Shown: positions 9,014-17,479, counted from the stretch's first letter. The stretch: DNA of 64,000 nt from Vibrio ouci (GCF_004551525.1 NZ_SATR01000027.1:1-64000); one strand, 5' to 3'. The notes: a model not told the origin generated them from the sequence alone. Numbers and translations: made by a program.

Positions 9014-9733
9014 TTACTCTTCATCACCAAGAAGAACAGAGTCTAGAGCAATGATCATCATGTCGTTGAAGGTTGTCTGACGCTCATCTGAAGTCGTTTG
9101 CTCGCCTGTTTTGATATGGTCTGAAACGGTACAGATAGTCAGAGCTTTAGCTCCATACTCAGCACATACGCCATAGATGCCCGCCGCTTCCATTTCAACA
9201 CCTACGATGCCGTATTTGTCCATTACGTCGAACATTTCTGGATCTGGCGTGTAGAATAGCTCTGCCGAGAACAGGTTACCGACTTTGACCTCAATGCCAC
9301 GAGCTTTAGCTGCATCTTCTGCGGCACGAACCATCTTGTAGTCTGCGATAGCAGCAAAGTCATGACCTTTAAAGCGAATACGGTTTACTTTAGAGTCAGT
9401 ACACGCGCCCATGCCGATCACAACGTCGCGAACTTTAATATCTTCACTTACTGCACCACAACTACCGACACGGATAATCTTCTTCACGCCAAAGTCTTTG
9501 ATAAGTTCTGTCGCGTAAATTGAGCATGATGGGATACCCATACCGTGGCCCATTACCGATACCTTACGGCCTTTGTAAGTACCCGTGAAACCGTACATAT
9601 TGCGTACATCACATACCTGTACAACTTCTTCCAGGAAAGTTTCCGCAATGTATTTAGCACGTAGCGGGTCACCCGGCATTAGTACGACGTCTGCGAATGC
9701 ACCCATTTCTGCGTTGATATGTGGAGTTGCCAT
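9014..9733 (-). CDS. deoD: Purine nucleoside phosphorylase DeoD
   Basis: DeoD phosphorolyses purine (deoxy)nucleosides to base and (deoxy)ribose-1-phosphate in the cytosol. The 239 residues carry the hexameric PNP pattern: MPGDPLRAKYIAETFL near 20-33 for phosphate binding, RVGSCGAV in the middle, the nucleoside-binding MEAAGIY, and the catalytic Asp in CTVSDHIKTG. Length equals the E. coli enzyme. It is the distal gene of the deo block, 90 bp from deoB, with a hairpin in that gap. Confidence 0.96.
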   Translation of the reverse strand: MATPHINAEMGAFADVVLMPGDPLRAKYIAETFLEEVVQVCDVRNMYGFTGTYKGRKVSVMGHGMGIPSCSIYATELIKDFGVKKIIRVGSCGAVSEDIKVRDVVIGMGACTDSKVNRIRFKGHDFAAIADYKMVRAAEDAAKARGIEVKVGNLFSAELFYTPDPEMFDVMDKYGIVGVEMEAAGIYGVCAEYGAKALTICTVSDHIKTGEQTTSDERQTTFNDMMIIALDSVLLGDEE

Positions 9734-9782
9734 GATTTAATTTCCTTTTCTTAATCGGATAAAAGTAAGCAATAAACAAAAG

Positions 9783-9805
9783 AATAGAGGGACAAGCCCT
9801 CTATT
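9783..9805 (-). terminator. Intercistronic hairpin between deoB and deoD
   Basis: The perfect 9-bp stem AATAGAGGG/CCCTCTATT with a five-base loop is followed on the minus strand by CTTTTGTTT. It could act as a partial terminator or as a processing or stability element that lowers or shields deoD expression relative to deoB. Confidence 0.55.
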
Positions 9806-9823
9806 TGAAATATCTACTTAGAA

Positions 9824-11044
9824 TTACAGAAAGTTTTTACCGTAATCCATTGGTGATGTACCAAAGTGGCTTGCTAACGTTTGGCCAATATCAGCAAACG
9901 TATCACGAAGGCCTAGAGAGCCTGCTGGTACTTTAGCGCCGTAAACGATCACAGGGATATGCTCACGTGTATGGTCTGTACCTGGCCATGTAGGATCACA
10001 ACCGTGGTCAGCAGTAAGAATTAGCAGGTCATCTTCTTCCATCAGCTCCATTACTTCATGGATACGACCATCAAAGTACTCTAGCGCTGCTGCATAACCA
10101 GCTACGTCACGACGGTGGCCATAAGCAGAATCGAAATCAACGAAGTTAGTGAATACGATCGTATTGTCACCCGCTTCTTTAATCGCATCTTTGGTTGCTT
10201 CAAATAGAGCTGGGATGCCCGTTGCTTTGGTCTTCTTAGTGATACCACAGCCAGCATAAATATCAGAGATCTTACCAATCGAGTGAACTTCACCACTCTT
10301 CTCTTCAACTAGCTTCTGAAGAATGGTTGCTGAAGGTGGCTCAACTGATAGGTCACGACGGTTACCCGTACGCTCAAACTGGCCTTTACCTGGGCCAATG
10401 AATGGACGAGCGATAACACGGCCAATGTTGTAGTCTTCAAGCTCTTCACGTGCGATTTGGCACAGCTCTAGAAGACGGTCTAGACCGAACGTTTCCTCGT
10501 GACATGCAATTTGGAAAACAGAGTCAGCAGAGGTATAGAAGATTGGTTGGCCAGTCTTCATATGCTCTTCACCTAGGTCATCAAGAACCTGCGTACCTGA
10601 CGCGTGGCAGTTACCAAGGAAACCGTCTAGACCTGCACGCTCAAGAATGCGATCTGTTAGCTCTTTTGGGAAGCTATTTGCTTTGTCAGTGAAGTAGCCC
10701 CAGTCAAATAGTACAGGCACGCCTGCAATTTCCCAGTGGCCTGATGGAGTATCTTTACCAGAAGAAAGCTCAGCCGCATGGCCGTAAGCACCGATGATTT
10801 CAGCGTCAACATCAAGACCCGGAGCAAAGCTGCCTGTTGATTCTTTGTGCGCCATTGCCAGACCGAGCTTAGATAGATTTGGCAGTTTTAGTGCGCCACT
10901 ACGATCCGCGTTGTCTGCCAAGCCTTTATCACATTGCTCTGCGATATGACCCATCGTATCTGAACCTACATCGCCAAAATCTTTCGCATCAGCCGTTGCA
11001 CCGATACCAAATGAGTCTAAGACTAAAATAAATGCTCTTTTCAT
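9824..11044 (-). CDS. deoB: Phosphopentomutase DeoB
   Basis: DeoB interconverts (deoxy)ribose-1-phosphate and (deoxy)ribose-5-phosphate, linking nucleoside phosphorolysis to DeoC and the pentose pathway. It belongs to the alkaline-phosphatase superfamily of metal enzymes. The N-terminal metal site is in LVLDSFGIGATADA, the phosphorylated threonine lies in SGKDTPSGHWE, and C-terminal metal ligands lie in TADHGCDPTWPGTDHTRE. The 406 residues match the family length. It follows deoA after a 200-bp gap that holds a repeat element. Confidence 0.96.
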   Translation of the reverse strand: MKRAFILVLDSFGIGATADAKDFGDVGSDTMGHIAEQCDKGLADNADRSGALKLPNLSKLGLAMAHKESTGSFAPGLDVDAEIIGAYGHAAELSSGKDTPSGHWEIAGVPVLFDWGYFTDKANSFPKELTDRILERAGLDGFLGNCHASGTQVLDDLGEEHMKTGQPIFYTSADSVFQIACHEETFGLDRLLELCQIAREELEDYNIGRVIARPFIGPGKGQFERTGNRRDLSVEPPSATILQKLVEEKSGEVHSIGKISDIYAGCGITKKTKATGIPALFEATKDAIKEAGDNTIVFTNFVDFDSAYGHRRDVAGYAAALEYFDGRIHEVMELMEEDDLLILTADHGCDPTWPGTDHTREHIPVIVYGAKVPAGSLGLRDTFADIGQTLASHFGTSPMDYGKNFL

Positions 11045-11111
11045 TGCTCTCTTCCTTTAACTGGCCGAGAGCAAAAGCTCAATCGACCAATCTAATTAAT
11101 ATTATGCTAAT

Positions 11112-11246
11112 CCCTAAATAATTGGAGTTGCAGCTAGGCGACAAGAAAATTCAGCCCTATGAGCATAGAGGCTCTATGTGAATAGGGCGGCCGGCGTTCC
11201 GGTGAATTTTCACCGTCAACAACGCTGCAACTTCAAGTATGACGGG
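11112..11246. repeat. 135-bp hairpin-forming intergenic repeat between deoB and deoA
   Basis: The segment is bounded by inverted GTTGCAGC (about 11127-11134) and GCTGCAAC (about 11224-11231). Nested complementary blocks GAAAATTCA/TGAATTTTC, GCCCTAT/ATAGGGC and CATAGAG/CTCTATG suggest one long cruciform or RNA hairpin. The right edge CTTCAAGTATGACGGG stops one base short of the deoA stop codon. Elements with the edge CCCGTCATACTTGAAGTTGCA are, from memory, frequent in gammaproteobacterial intergenic regions. I saw no second copy in this window. Confidence 0.7.
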
Positions 11247-11247
11247 A

Positions 11248-12576
11248 TTAAAGGTCTTCCGCGCGAATCTGACGATATACCTCTGGCGTTGGCGTATATT
11301 CGCCGCCAATCGTAATCGCTGCTTTCAGTGCGTTCGCCGCTTCTTGCCATTGCTCTTCATTGCGAGCATGAATAATAGCTAGAGGCTTGTCACTAGACGC
11401 TTGTTCACCCAAGCGAATAAAGCCATCAAAGCCGACTGCGTAGTCGATCACGTCAGTTGCAACGCGGCGACCACCACCCATAGAAACAACCGCCATACCG
11501 ATTGCACGAGTATCCATTGCTGAAACAACACCAGATTCATCAGCAAATACTGGTTTAATGATTTGCGCTTTTTCTAGGTAGCTATCGTAGTTCTCGACGA
11601 AGTCTACTGGACCACCAAGGCCTGCAACCATCTTGCCGAAGCACTGCGCCGCTTTACCGTTATCTAGTACTTCCATCAGCTTCGCACGCGCGTCTGCTGT
11701 GTCATCAGCAAGTTTTGCCAACACCAACATTTCAGCACATGACGCCATCGTTACTTCAAGTAGACGAGGGTTACGGTATTCACCGGTTAGGAACTGAACC
11801 GCTTCACGAACTTCTACTGCATTACCTGCTGAAGAAGCCAGTACTTGGTTCATGTCAGTGAGAATTGCGGTTGTCTTGGTGCCTGCACCGTTTGCTACGG
11901 CTACGATTGATTTCGCTAGCTCTTCAGATGCTTCGTAAGTTGGCATAAACGCACCAGAACCTACTTTTACATCCATGACTAGAGACTCAAGACCCGCAGC
12001 CAGTTTCTTAGACAGAATTGACGCTGTGATTAGCGAGATGTTGTCTACTGTCGCGGTAATATCACGAGTCGCGTATACACGCTTGTCTGCTGGTGCCAAG
12101 TCGCCGGTTTGACCGATAATAGCTACGCCGGCGTCTTTAGTCACATCACCAAACACTTCATTAGTCGGTGTGATGTTGTAGCCTGGAATTGACTCAAGCT
12201 TATCTAGCGTACCGCCAGTGTGACCAAGGCCGCGACCAGAGATCATAGGAACGAAACCACCACACGCTGCCACCATAGGGCCAAGCATTAGAGACGTTAC
12301 GTCACCTACACCACCGGTTGAGTGTTTATCAACGATAGGACCACCAAACTCTTTGTGGCTCCAATCTATTACCATGCCAGAGTCACGCATAGCACACGTC
12401 AGTGCGATACGCTCAGGCATTGTCATTTCGTTGAAAAAGATGGCCATTGCAAATGCCGCGATCTGACCTTCAGATACAGAATTGTTTGCAACACCTTGAA
12501 TGAAGAAGTTAATTTCTTCGGCTGTTAGAACTTCGCCGTCGCGTTTTTTACGAATAATTTCTTGAGGTAAGTACAT
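11248..12576 (-). CDS. deoA: Thymidine phosphorylase DeoA
   Basis: DeoA phosphorolyses thymidine and deoxyuridine to base and deoxyribose-1-phosphate. The phosphate-binding KHSTGGVGD and the family signature SGRGLGHTGGTLDKLES are both present, and the remainder aligns in length with glycosyltransferase family 3 enzymes. The frame is open upstream to 12642, but ATG 12576 is the likely start: it follows a GGAGGA ribosome site and begins MYLPQEIIRKKRDG as in the family. This gives 442 residues. It lies between deoC and deoB in the same direction. Confidence 0.96.
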   Translation of the reverse strand: MYLPQEIIRKKRDGEVLTAEEINFFIQGVANNSVSEGQIAAFAMAIFFNEMTMPERIALTCAMRDSGMVIDWSHKEFGGPIVDKHSTGGVGDVTSLMLGPMVAACGGFVPMISGRGLGHTGGTLDKLESIPGYNITPTNEVFGDVTKDAGVAIIGQTGDLAPADKRVYATRDITATVDNISLITASILSKKLAAGLESLVMDVKVGSGAFMPTYEASEELAKSIVAVANGAGTKTTAILTDMNQVLASSAGNAVEVREAVQFLTGEYRNPRLLEVTMASCAEMLVLAKLADDTADARAKLMEVLDNGKAAQCFGKMVAGLGGPVDFVENYDSYLEKAQIIKPVFADESGVVSAMDTRAIGMAVVSMGGGRRVATDVIDYAVGFDGFIRLGEQASSDKPLAIIHARNEEQWQEAANALKAAITIGGEYTPTPEVYRQIRAEDL

Positions 12577-12695
12577 TAGATCCTCCCATGCTTTGAGCAG
12601 CAAGGTTGTAAGGTAAAGAGGTAATGTGGAGCAGCGAATCACTACTCCACCAAACAGACTTTATTTTTATTAATTCTCTAAATGGAAAGAGAAAA

Positions 12696-13472
12696 TTAGT
12701 AAGCTGCTGGATCAGCAGTCTCGTCTGTCACTTCTAATGTATTAAGTAGGTTAGTTAGCAGGCTTGATGCACCGAAACGGTAGTGACGAGCGTCAACCCA
12801 ATTATCACCAAGGATTTCATCAGCCATTGCTAAGTACGCTTGCGCATCTTCTGCTGTACGTACGCCACCAGCTGGTTTGAAACCAACCGTTTCTGCAACG
12901 CCCATATCGCGAATGACTTCAAGCATCATGCGAGCGTATTCTGGAGTTGCGTTTACTGGCACTTTACCCGTTGAAGTTTTGATGAAGTCTGCACCCGCTT
13001 TGATACAGATTTCAGAAGCTTTCCTAATTAGTGCTTCTTCTTTCAGTTCACCTGTTTCGATGATCACTTTAAGAAGGATGTCACCACATGCTTCTTTACA
13101 TTGCTTCACTAGCTCGAAGCCAACTTCTTCGTTACCTGCCATTAGAGCACGGTAAGGGAATACTACGTCTACTTCGTCCGCACCGTAAGCGACTGCTGCT
13201 TTAGTCTCAGCAACTGCGATTTCGATATCGTCGTTACCGTGTGGGAAGTTAGTTACGGTCGCAATGCGAACGTCTGGTGTACCTTGCTCACGAAGTGTCT
13301 TCTTAGCAATAGGAATAAAGCGAGGGTAAATACAGATTGCAGCTGTGTTACCTACTGCTGATTTTGCGTCATGACATAGTGAAATAACTTTCGCATCAGT
13401 ATCGTCATCATTCAGCGTAGTTAGGTCCATTAGTTTAAGTGCACGTAGTGCTGCTGCTTTTAAATCGCTCAT
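12696..13472 (-). CDS. deoC: Deoxyribose-phosphate aldolase DeoC
   Basis: DeoC splits 2-deoxyribose-5-phosphate into glyceraldehyde-3-phosphate and acetaldehyde, the exit from deoxynucleoside catabolism. The Schiff-base lysine is Lys165 in ADFIKTSTGK, and the second catalytic lysine is in VGFKPAGGVRT. The 258 residues match the enterobacterial enzyme. It is the first gene of the deo block. Its upstream region is unusually long and rich in hairpins (see 13500-13740). Confidence 0.96.
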   Translation of the reverse strand: MSDLKAAALRALKLMDLTTLNDDDTDAKVISLCHDAKSAVGNTAAICIYPRFIPIAKKTLREQGTPDVRIATVTNFPHGNDDIEIAVAETKAAVAYGADEVDVVFPYRALMAGNEEVGFELVKQCKEACGDILLKVIIETGELKEEALIRKASEICIKAGADFIKTSTGKVPVNATPEYARMMLEVIRDMGVAETVGFKPAGGVRTAEDAQAYLAMADEILGDNWVDARHYRFGASSLLTNLLNTLEVTDETADPAAY

Positions 13473-13499
13473 TTCTATCTCCGATCAATATTCAAAAAT

Positions 13500-13740
13500 T
13501 TTACTGCTCAACCTGTCTATTCAAGTTGGCGATGTAGTCATTAATGAACGGACTTGGTTCCTTGAAGACTCAGGGGTAAACAGCGAATTGACCCCTAATT
13601 GCTATCCTTGTCACCGCACAGTACCAGTTTGGTCTATGGCACAACAATCTTCGATTGCGGTGTCTAACGTATAAGGGCAATAGCCCTAGCAACTCTCGTT
13701 GCTGCCAGCGCCAATCATACTCCTTGTATTAATTATCGCT
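13500..13740 (-). ncRNA. Candidate structured 5' leader RNA of the deo operon
   Basis: On the transcribed (minus) strand several short perfect stems follow each other. They are AGCAAC/GTTGCT with a GAGA loop (13688-13703), AGGGC/GCCCT (13674-13687), a three-way-junction-like fold closed by 13612-13618 with 13656-13662 and holding stems 13645-13657 and 13623-13633, then AGGGGT/ACCCCT (13572-13596) and a weaker AACTTG/CAGGTT stem. No T-run terminator is obvious. The element matches no riboswitch consensus that I know. A leader peptide starting TTG at 13714 (16 codons, AAGGAG five bases before) is an alternative or added feature. That it is one functional RNA is inference. Confidence 0.45.
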
Positions 13741-14120
13741 AGCGAAAAACATTTCAATAAATCTGAATGTATGAAAAGTAGTAAGCTGACATCACCTTGC
13801 CCAGCTTCCAACGTTTGATTCAAAAACGTTTCCCTACTTCCTACAACTATACATTATAGATATTCATCGAAAATCTGTAGTTGCTCATAGAGCGCAAACG
13901 GTTTGTATCTCAAAAAAGATTCTGTTTAACGTTTGCTCAATCTTAATCATCATCAAACACTCAAAACCCACTCACCTAAATCTAATTTAAGTGCGTTGCT
14001 CAAATCTGTCATACACTTGGGAATCACAGTTTCGAGCCTTTACAACTATTCTTCAAAGTAGTGGAAGCAAGGAGCCAATCTCAGTTGAGGCACCTATCAC
14101 GTTCACTACGCCGAAAAATA
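13741..14120. promoter_or_regulatory. deo upstream regulatory region with AACGTTT-type half sites
   Basis: This gene-free stretch lies between the deo leader and the permease terminator. It holds two direct AACGTTT copies (13810-13816, 13825-13831), AACGTTTG at 13928-13935 and GCGCAAACGGTTTGTAT at 13892-13908. Such half sites are typical of LacI-family regulators (CytR and PurR belong to this family), which fits nucleoside control, but the regulator is inferred. No convincing CRP site or single best promoter was found. The rest shows nothing that I recognise. Confidence 0.4.
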
Positions 14121-14157
14121 AAAAAACCCCGCAGTAACAGAGTTACTACGGGGTTTT
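14121..14157 (-). terminator. Rho-independent terminator after the nucleoside permease
   Basis: AAAACCCCG/CGGGGTTTT encloses an inner AGTAAC/GTTACT stem, and the minus strand ends in TTTT then T-rich sequence. It lies about 35 bp after the permease stop and separates it from the deo promoter region. Confidence 0.9.
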
Positions 14158-14190
14158 GTAAAACGGCGTCTATATAATCTATCTACTTTC

Positions 14191-15453
14191 TTAGAAAGAT
14201 AGGAAGAAGCCAGCGATTGTCGCTGCCATCAAGTTAGATAGAGTACCAGCACACACTGCTTTAACACCCATACGAGCGATGTCGTGGCGACGTGCAGGAG
14301 CTAGGCTACCTAGACCACCTAGTAGAATCGCGATAGAAGAGAGGTTTGCGAAACCACATAGTGCGAATGCGATGATTGCTTGAGTCTTCTCAGACATTAC
14401 TGCACCTGTTGCTGGAACAACTTGTGCTGCATCACCAACGTAAGGTACGAAGTTTAGGTACGCTACGAATTCGTTTACAACCAGTTTTTGACCGATGAAA
14501 GAACCAGCGAATGTTGCTTCAGCCCATGGTACACCGATTAGGAATGCTAGCGGCGCGAACATCCAACCTAGAATTAGTTCTAGAGTTAGGTTCTCCATAC
14601 CGAACCAACCGCCAACGCCACCTAGGATGCCGTTAACTAGTGCGATTAGACCAACGAATGCTAGTAGCATTGCACCAACGTTAAGTGCTAGTTGTAGACC
14701 AACTGATGCACCGCCTGCTGCTGCGTCGATAACGTTAGCTGGCTTGTCATCACCACCATCAATGTTGTTGTCCAAATCTTCGTCTGGAGTGTCAACTTCT
14801 GGCTTAATGATTTTAGCGAATAGTAGACCGCCTGGTGCTGCCATGAATGATGCTGCTACAAGGTACTCTAGAGGTACACCCATAGATGCGTAACCTGCTA
14901 GTACACCACCAGCAACTGACGCTAGACCACCACACATTACTGCAAACAGCTCAGATTGAGTCATTTTAGGTACAAACGGACGAACAACTAGAGGTGCCTC
15001 TGTTTGACCTACGAAAATGTTCGCTGCTGCAGACATAGACTCGGCACGTGAAGTACCTAGTGCTTTTTGTAGACCGCCACCAAGAATCTTGATAACCCAC
15101 TGCATCACACCGATGTAGTAAAGTACAGAAATTAGCGCAGAGAAGAAGATTAGCGTTGGTAGTACTTGGAAAGCAAAGATGAAACCGATACCGTCAACTG
15201 AGAAGTTAACTAGGCTGCCGAATAGGAAACCAGTACCGTCTTTACCGTAATCGATAACGTTTTGTACACCAGCTGAGAAACCAGCTAGAAGGTCACGACC
15301 CCATGGTACGTATAGAACGAAACCACCGATGATGAATTGGATAGCAAATGCGCCACCCACAGTTCTTAGATTGATAGCTTTGCGGTTATCAGACAGTAGT
15401 AATGCAAGTCCTAGCAATACTGCCATACCGACTAGGCTCATAAACAGGCTCAT
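14191..15453 (-). CDS. nupC: Concentrative nucleoside transporter, NupC family
   Basis: This 420-residue inner membrane permease of the CNT family imports nucleosides with protons or sodium. Hydrophobic segments run through the whole protein. The conserved substrate/cation region includes ESMSAAANIFVGQTEAPLVV in the middle, and GFANLSSIAILLGGLG precedes the C-terminal segment. A hydrophilic, acidic loop with DEDLDNNIDGGDDK lies near residue 230. Its place next to the deo genes fits uptake followed by phosphorolysis. It is separated from them by a terminator, so it has its own transcript. Confidence 0.93.
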   Translation of the reverse strand: MSLFMSLVGMAVLLGLALLLSDNRKAINLRTVGGAFAIQFIIGGFVLYVPWGRDLLAGFSAGVQNVIDYGKDGTGFLFGSLVNFSVDGIGFIFAFQVLPTLIFFSALISVLYYIGVMQWVIKILGGGLQKALGTSRAESMSAAANIFVGQTEAPLVVRPFVPKMTQSELFAVMCGGLASVAGGVLAGYASMGVPLEYLVAASFMAAPGGLLFAKIIKPEVDTPDEDLDNNIDGGDDKPANVIDAAAGGASVGLQLALNVGAMLLAFVGLIALVNGILGGVGGWFGMENLTLELILGWMFAPLAFLIGVPWAEATFAGSFIGQKLVVNEFVAYLNFVPYVGDAAQVVPATGAVMSEKTQAIIAFALCGFANLSSIAILLGGLGSLAPARRHDIARMGVKAVCAGTLSNLMAATIAGFFLSF

Positions 15454-15658
15454 AGTTTATGACTTCCTTATATGTTATTTGTTGGCGTGTTACAAAATGG
15501 AGCTCAAAAAGCGGAGGCAATTATACTCATCCGGCCAATGATAAAGTAATGCCACCCTCACAGTTTCTAATAAGATTCATGGCCTGCTCACTCATTTACG
15601 TGAACGAGATCACCTTTAAGGCTTTAGGTAATCATCAAATGAACAATTTAATTAGAAA

Positions 15659-16432
15659 TTATTCACAAATACCAAACGCTGAATTGCTATTTTTCCAAAC
15701 GATTTCAGCAATCGTTTGCTTCGACATTCCTTTTAGAGATGCGAGAGAGGACAAGATTTCACCTATCATCTTAGGATGATTGGGCTTGCCCTGATAACCA
15801 TTTAGTGGCATGTCTGGAGAATCCGTTTCTAACACTAACTTCTCAATAGGCAGTCTAACTATAGCTTGTCTGGTTTTATTTGCTCTTGGATAGGTGATTA
15901 CACCACCGACACCGATAAAAAAACCAAGCTCGATAAATTGCATAGCCTGCTGATAGCTGCCAGAAAAACCGTGCAAAATACCACCATATTGAAACTTTTC
16001 TTGCTTCAAAATTTGTAGCATTCGGTTGTGTGTTTTCCGGCAATGGAGAATGAGGGGAAGTTGACAAGATGTTGCAAAACGGACCTGCTCTATAAACACT
16101 TTTTCCTGAAGCGTCATATCGACCTCAACCATCGAATCTAAGCCACATTCGCCTACCGCTACGCACTGATTGCCACGCTGGTTAAGCAGCTCTTTTAAGG
16201 TAGGCAATTCATCAATACTTTGTTGATCAAGAAAATAGGGGTGCATCCCAAGCGCATAGTAGATATCGGTGTGGTCTGTGGCCATTTGGTGCATTTTGGC
16301 CCAATTACTAGAGCCAATAGATGGGATAACAAAACGCGAGACACCTTGCTCATGGGCGGATTTCAGTTGAGAGTCAAAGTCGTCTTGGAAGATATCAAAG
16401 TCGAAATGACAGTGGGTATCAAAAAGGCGCAT
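15659..16432 (-). CDS. yjjV: TatD-family metal-dependent hydrolase YjjV
   Basis: A 257-residue TatD-type metal-dependent deoxyribonuclease-like hydrolase. The N-terminal metal site is DTHCHFDF. Later conserved sites are VGECGLDS, LILHCRKTH with the metal histidine, ILHGFSGSYQQA, and LETDSPDMPL with the catalytic acid. The overall sequence fits the YjjV branch better than TatD itself. The substrate in the cell is not certain. The start overlaps by one base the stop of a small upstream gene (TAATG), so the two are probably translationally coupled. Confidence 0.9.
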   Translation of the reverse strand: MRLFDTHCHFDFDIFQDDFDSQLKSAHEQGVSRFVIPSIGSSNWAKMHQMATDHTDIYYALGMHPYFLDQQSIDELPTLKELLNQRGNQCVAVGECGLDSMVEVDMTLQEKVFIEQVRFATSCQLPLILHCRKTHNRMLQILKQEKFQYGGILHGFSGSYQQAMQFIELGFFIGVGGVITYPRANKTRQAIVRLPIEKLVLETDSPDMPLNGYQGKPNHPKMIGEILSSLASLKGMSKQTIAEIVWKNSNSAFGICE

Positions 16433-16578
16433 TACTTTTGCGCCTTAGTTTTATCAGAGTTCTCAGCACTCGGGTCAGTGCGATAAGGAACACAGCTGCG
16501 CTTATGCTCGGGGGTCAATCCGAGAGACAAACACCACGCATCATATTTTGCTAATAGACGCTTCAACCAACTGCGCAT
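16432..16578 (-). CDS. Small basic protein (48 aa), DUF5363-like, coupled to yjjV
   Basis: The minus strand from 16578 encodes MRSWLKRLLAKYDAWCLSLG and then a Pro-Glu-rich segment with RSCVPYRTDPS, ending in a lysine-rich tail; 48 residues in total. The amphipathic N-terminus, the two tryptophans and the CVPYRxDP motif resemble a small family that I recall as DUF5363. No function is known to me. The stop shares a base with the yjjV start, which argues strongly that it is a real gene of the same operon. An alternative ATG lies two codons upstream. Confidence 0.75.
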   Translation of the reverse strand: MRSWLKRLLAKYDAWCLSLGLTPEHKRSCVPYRTDPSAENSDKTKAQK

Positions 16579-16590
16579 CCCCATCCCCTT

Positions 16591-17367
16591 CTATTTCTGC
16601 TCTTCTCGCTTAAAGACTAGCTCAGTCGGTGTCGATTCTTCTTCAACAAAGTAATAGCCCGCGGTATCAAACTTGGTTAAGTCTGCCACGCTCGAAATAC
16701 GATTCTCTATGATGTAACGCGCCATCATGCCGCGTGCTTTCTTAGCGTAAAAGCTGATCACTTTATATTGGCCATTCTTACAATCTTTAAATACCGGCGT
16801 AATCACCTGCGCATCTAACGCTTTCGGTTTTACTGCTTTGAAGTATTCATTCGATGCAAGGTTGATAAGCACGTTATCACCTTGAGCTTCAATAGCTTCA
16901 TTGAGCTTACCTGTAATAACGTTACCCCAGAATTGGTAAAGGTTGGTGCCTTTATCATTCGCCAGCTTGGTGCCCATCTCTAAGCGGTATGGCTGCATCA
17001 AGTCGAGAGGCTTAAGTAAACCATACAGGCCAGAGAGCATGCGTAAATGCTCTTGCGCATAAGCAAAGTCCTCTTCAGACAGCGATTGTGCATCTAGGCC
17101 AGTATAAACATCGCCTTTAAACGCTAGAATTGCTTGGCGCGAATTATCAGTCGTAAACTCTTCACTCCACTCTTGAAAGCGGCCAACGTTTAAATCAGCA
17201 ATCTTGTCACTCACTTTCATCAAGCTCGCAACGTCTGCAGGTGTGAGCTTACGACACACTTCAATCAGCTGCTTTGAGTACTCAACTAAATCTGGCTGAG
17301 TGAACTTCTCTGTCGCCAGTGGGGATTCATAATCTAAGGTTTTCGCTGGAGAAACGACGATTAACAT
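16591..17367 (-). CDS. yaaA: Peroxide stress protein YaaA
   Basis: This 258-residue UPF0246 protein starts MLIVVSPAKTLDYESPL, the family signature. Further conserved blocks are LSGLYGLLKPLDLMQPYRLEMGT (near 110-132), NLASNEYFKAV, and SFYAKKARGMMARY. In E. coli YaaA is induced by OxyR and limits Fenton damage by lowering free iron. Recent work describes a DNA-binding fold. The small upstream-coupled gene of yjjV lies 12 bp downstream, so yaaA may lead a three-gene unit with it and yjjV. Confidence 0.93.
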   Translation of the reverse strand: MLIVVSPAKTLDYESPLATEKFTQPDLVEYSKQLIEVCRKLTPADVASLMKVSDKIADLNVGRFQEWSEEFTTDNSRQAILAFKGDVYTGLDAQSLSEEDFAYAQEHLRMLSGLYGLLKPLDLMQPYRLEMGTKLANDKGTNLYQFWGNVITGKLNEAIEAQGDNVLINLASNEYFKAVKPKALDAQVITPVFKDCKNGQYKVISFYAKKARGMMARYIIENRISSVADLTKFDTAGYYFVEEESTPTELVFKREEQK

Positions 17368-17412
17368 GACTTTACTCTATCCATATCTTTGTTTTATTGA
17401 GTTTAGGGTACA

Positions 17413-17444
17413 AAAAAAGCCATGCATTGTCTGCATGGCTTTTT
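17413..17444 (-). terminator. Rho-independent terminator after the alanine symporter
   Basis: AAAAAGCCATGCA/TGCATGGCTTTTT with a five-base loop. On the minus strand it lies about 35 bp after the symporter stop and before yaaA. Confidence 0.9.
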
Positions 17445-17479
17445 GAATCGTTTTGATAGGCAAATCTAATAACTATCGA

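Noticed and set aside
13686..13718. Ten-codon ATG frame in the deoC leader
   Set aside because: Its ATG is only one base from the AAGGAG sequence, too close for initiation; the TTG frame at 13714 is better spaced and is mentioned instead.
15459..15779. Plus-strand frame of 106 codons between the permease and yjjV
   Set aside because: It overlaps the conserved 3' end of yjjV on the other strand and the permease start region, with no family or ribosome site.
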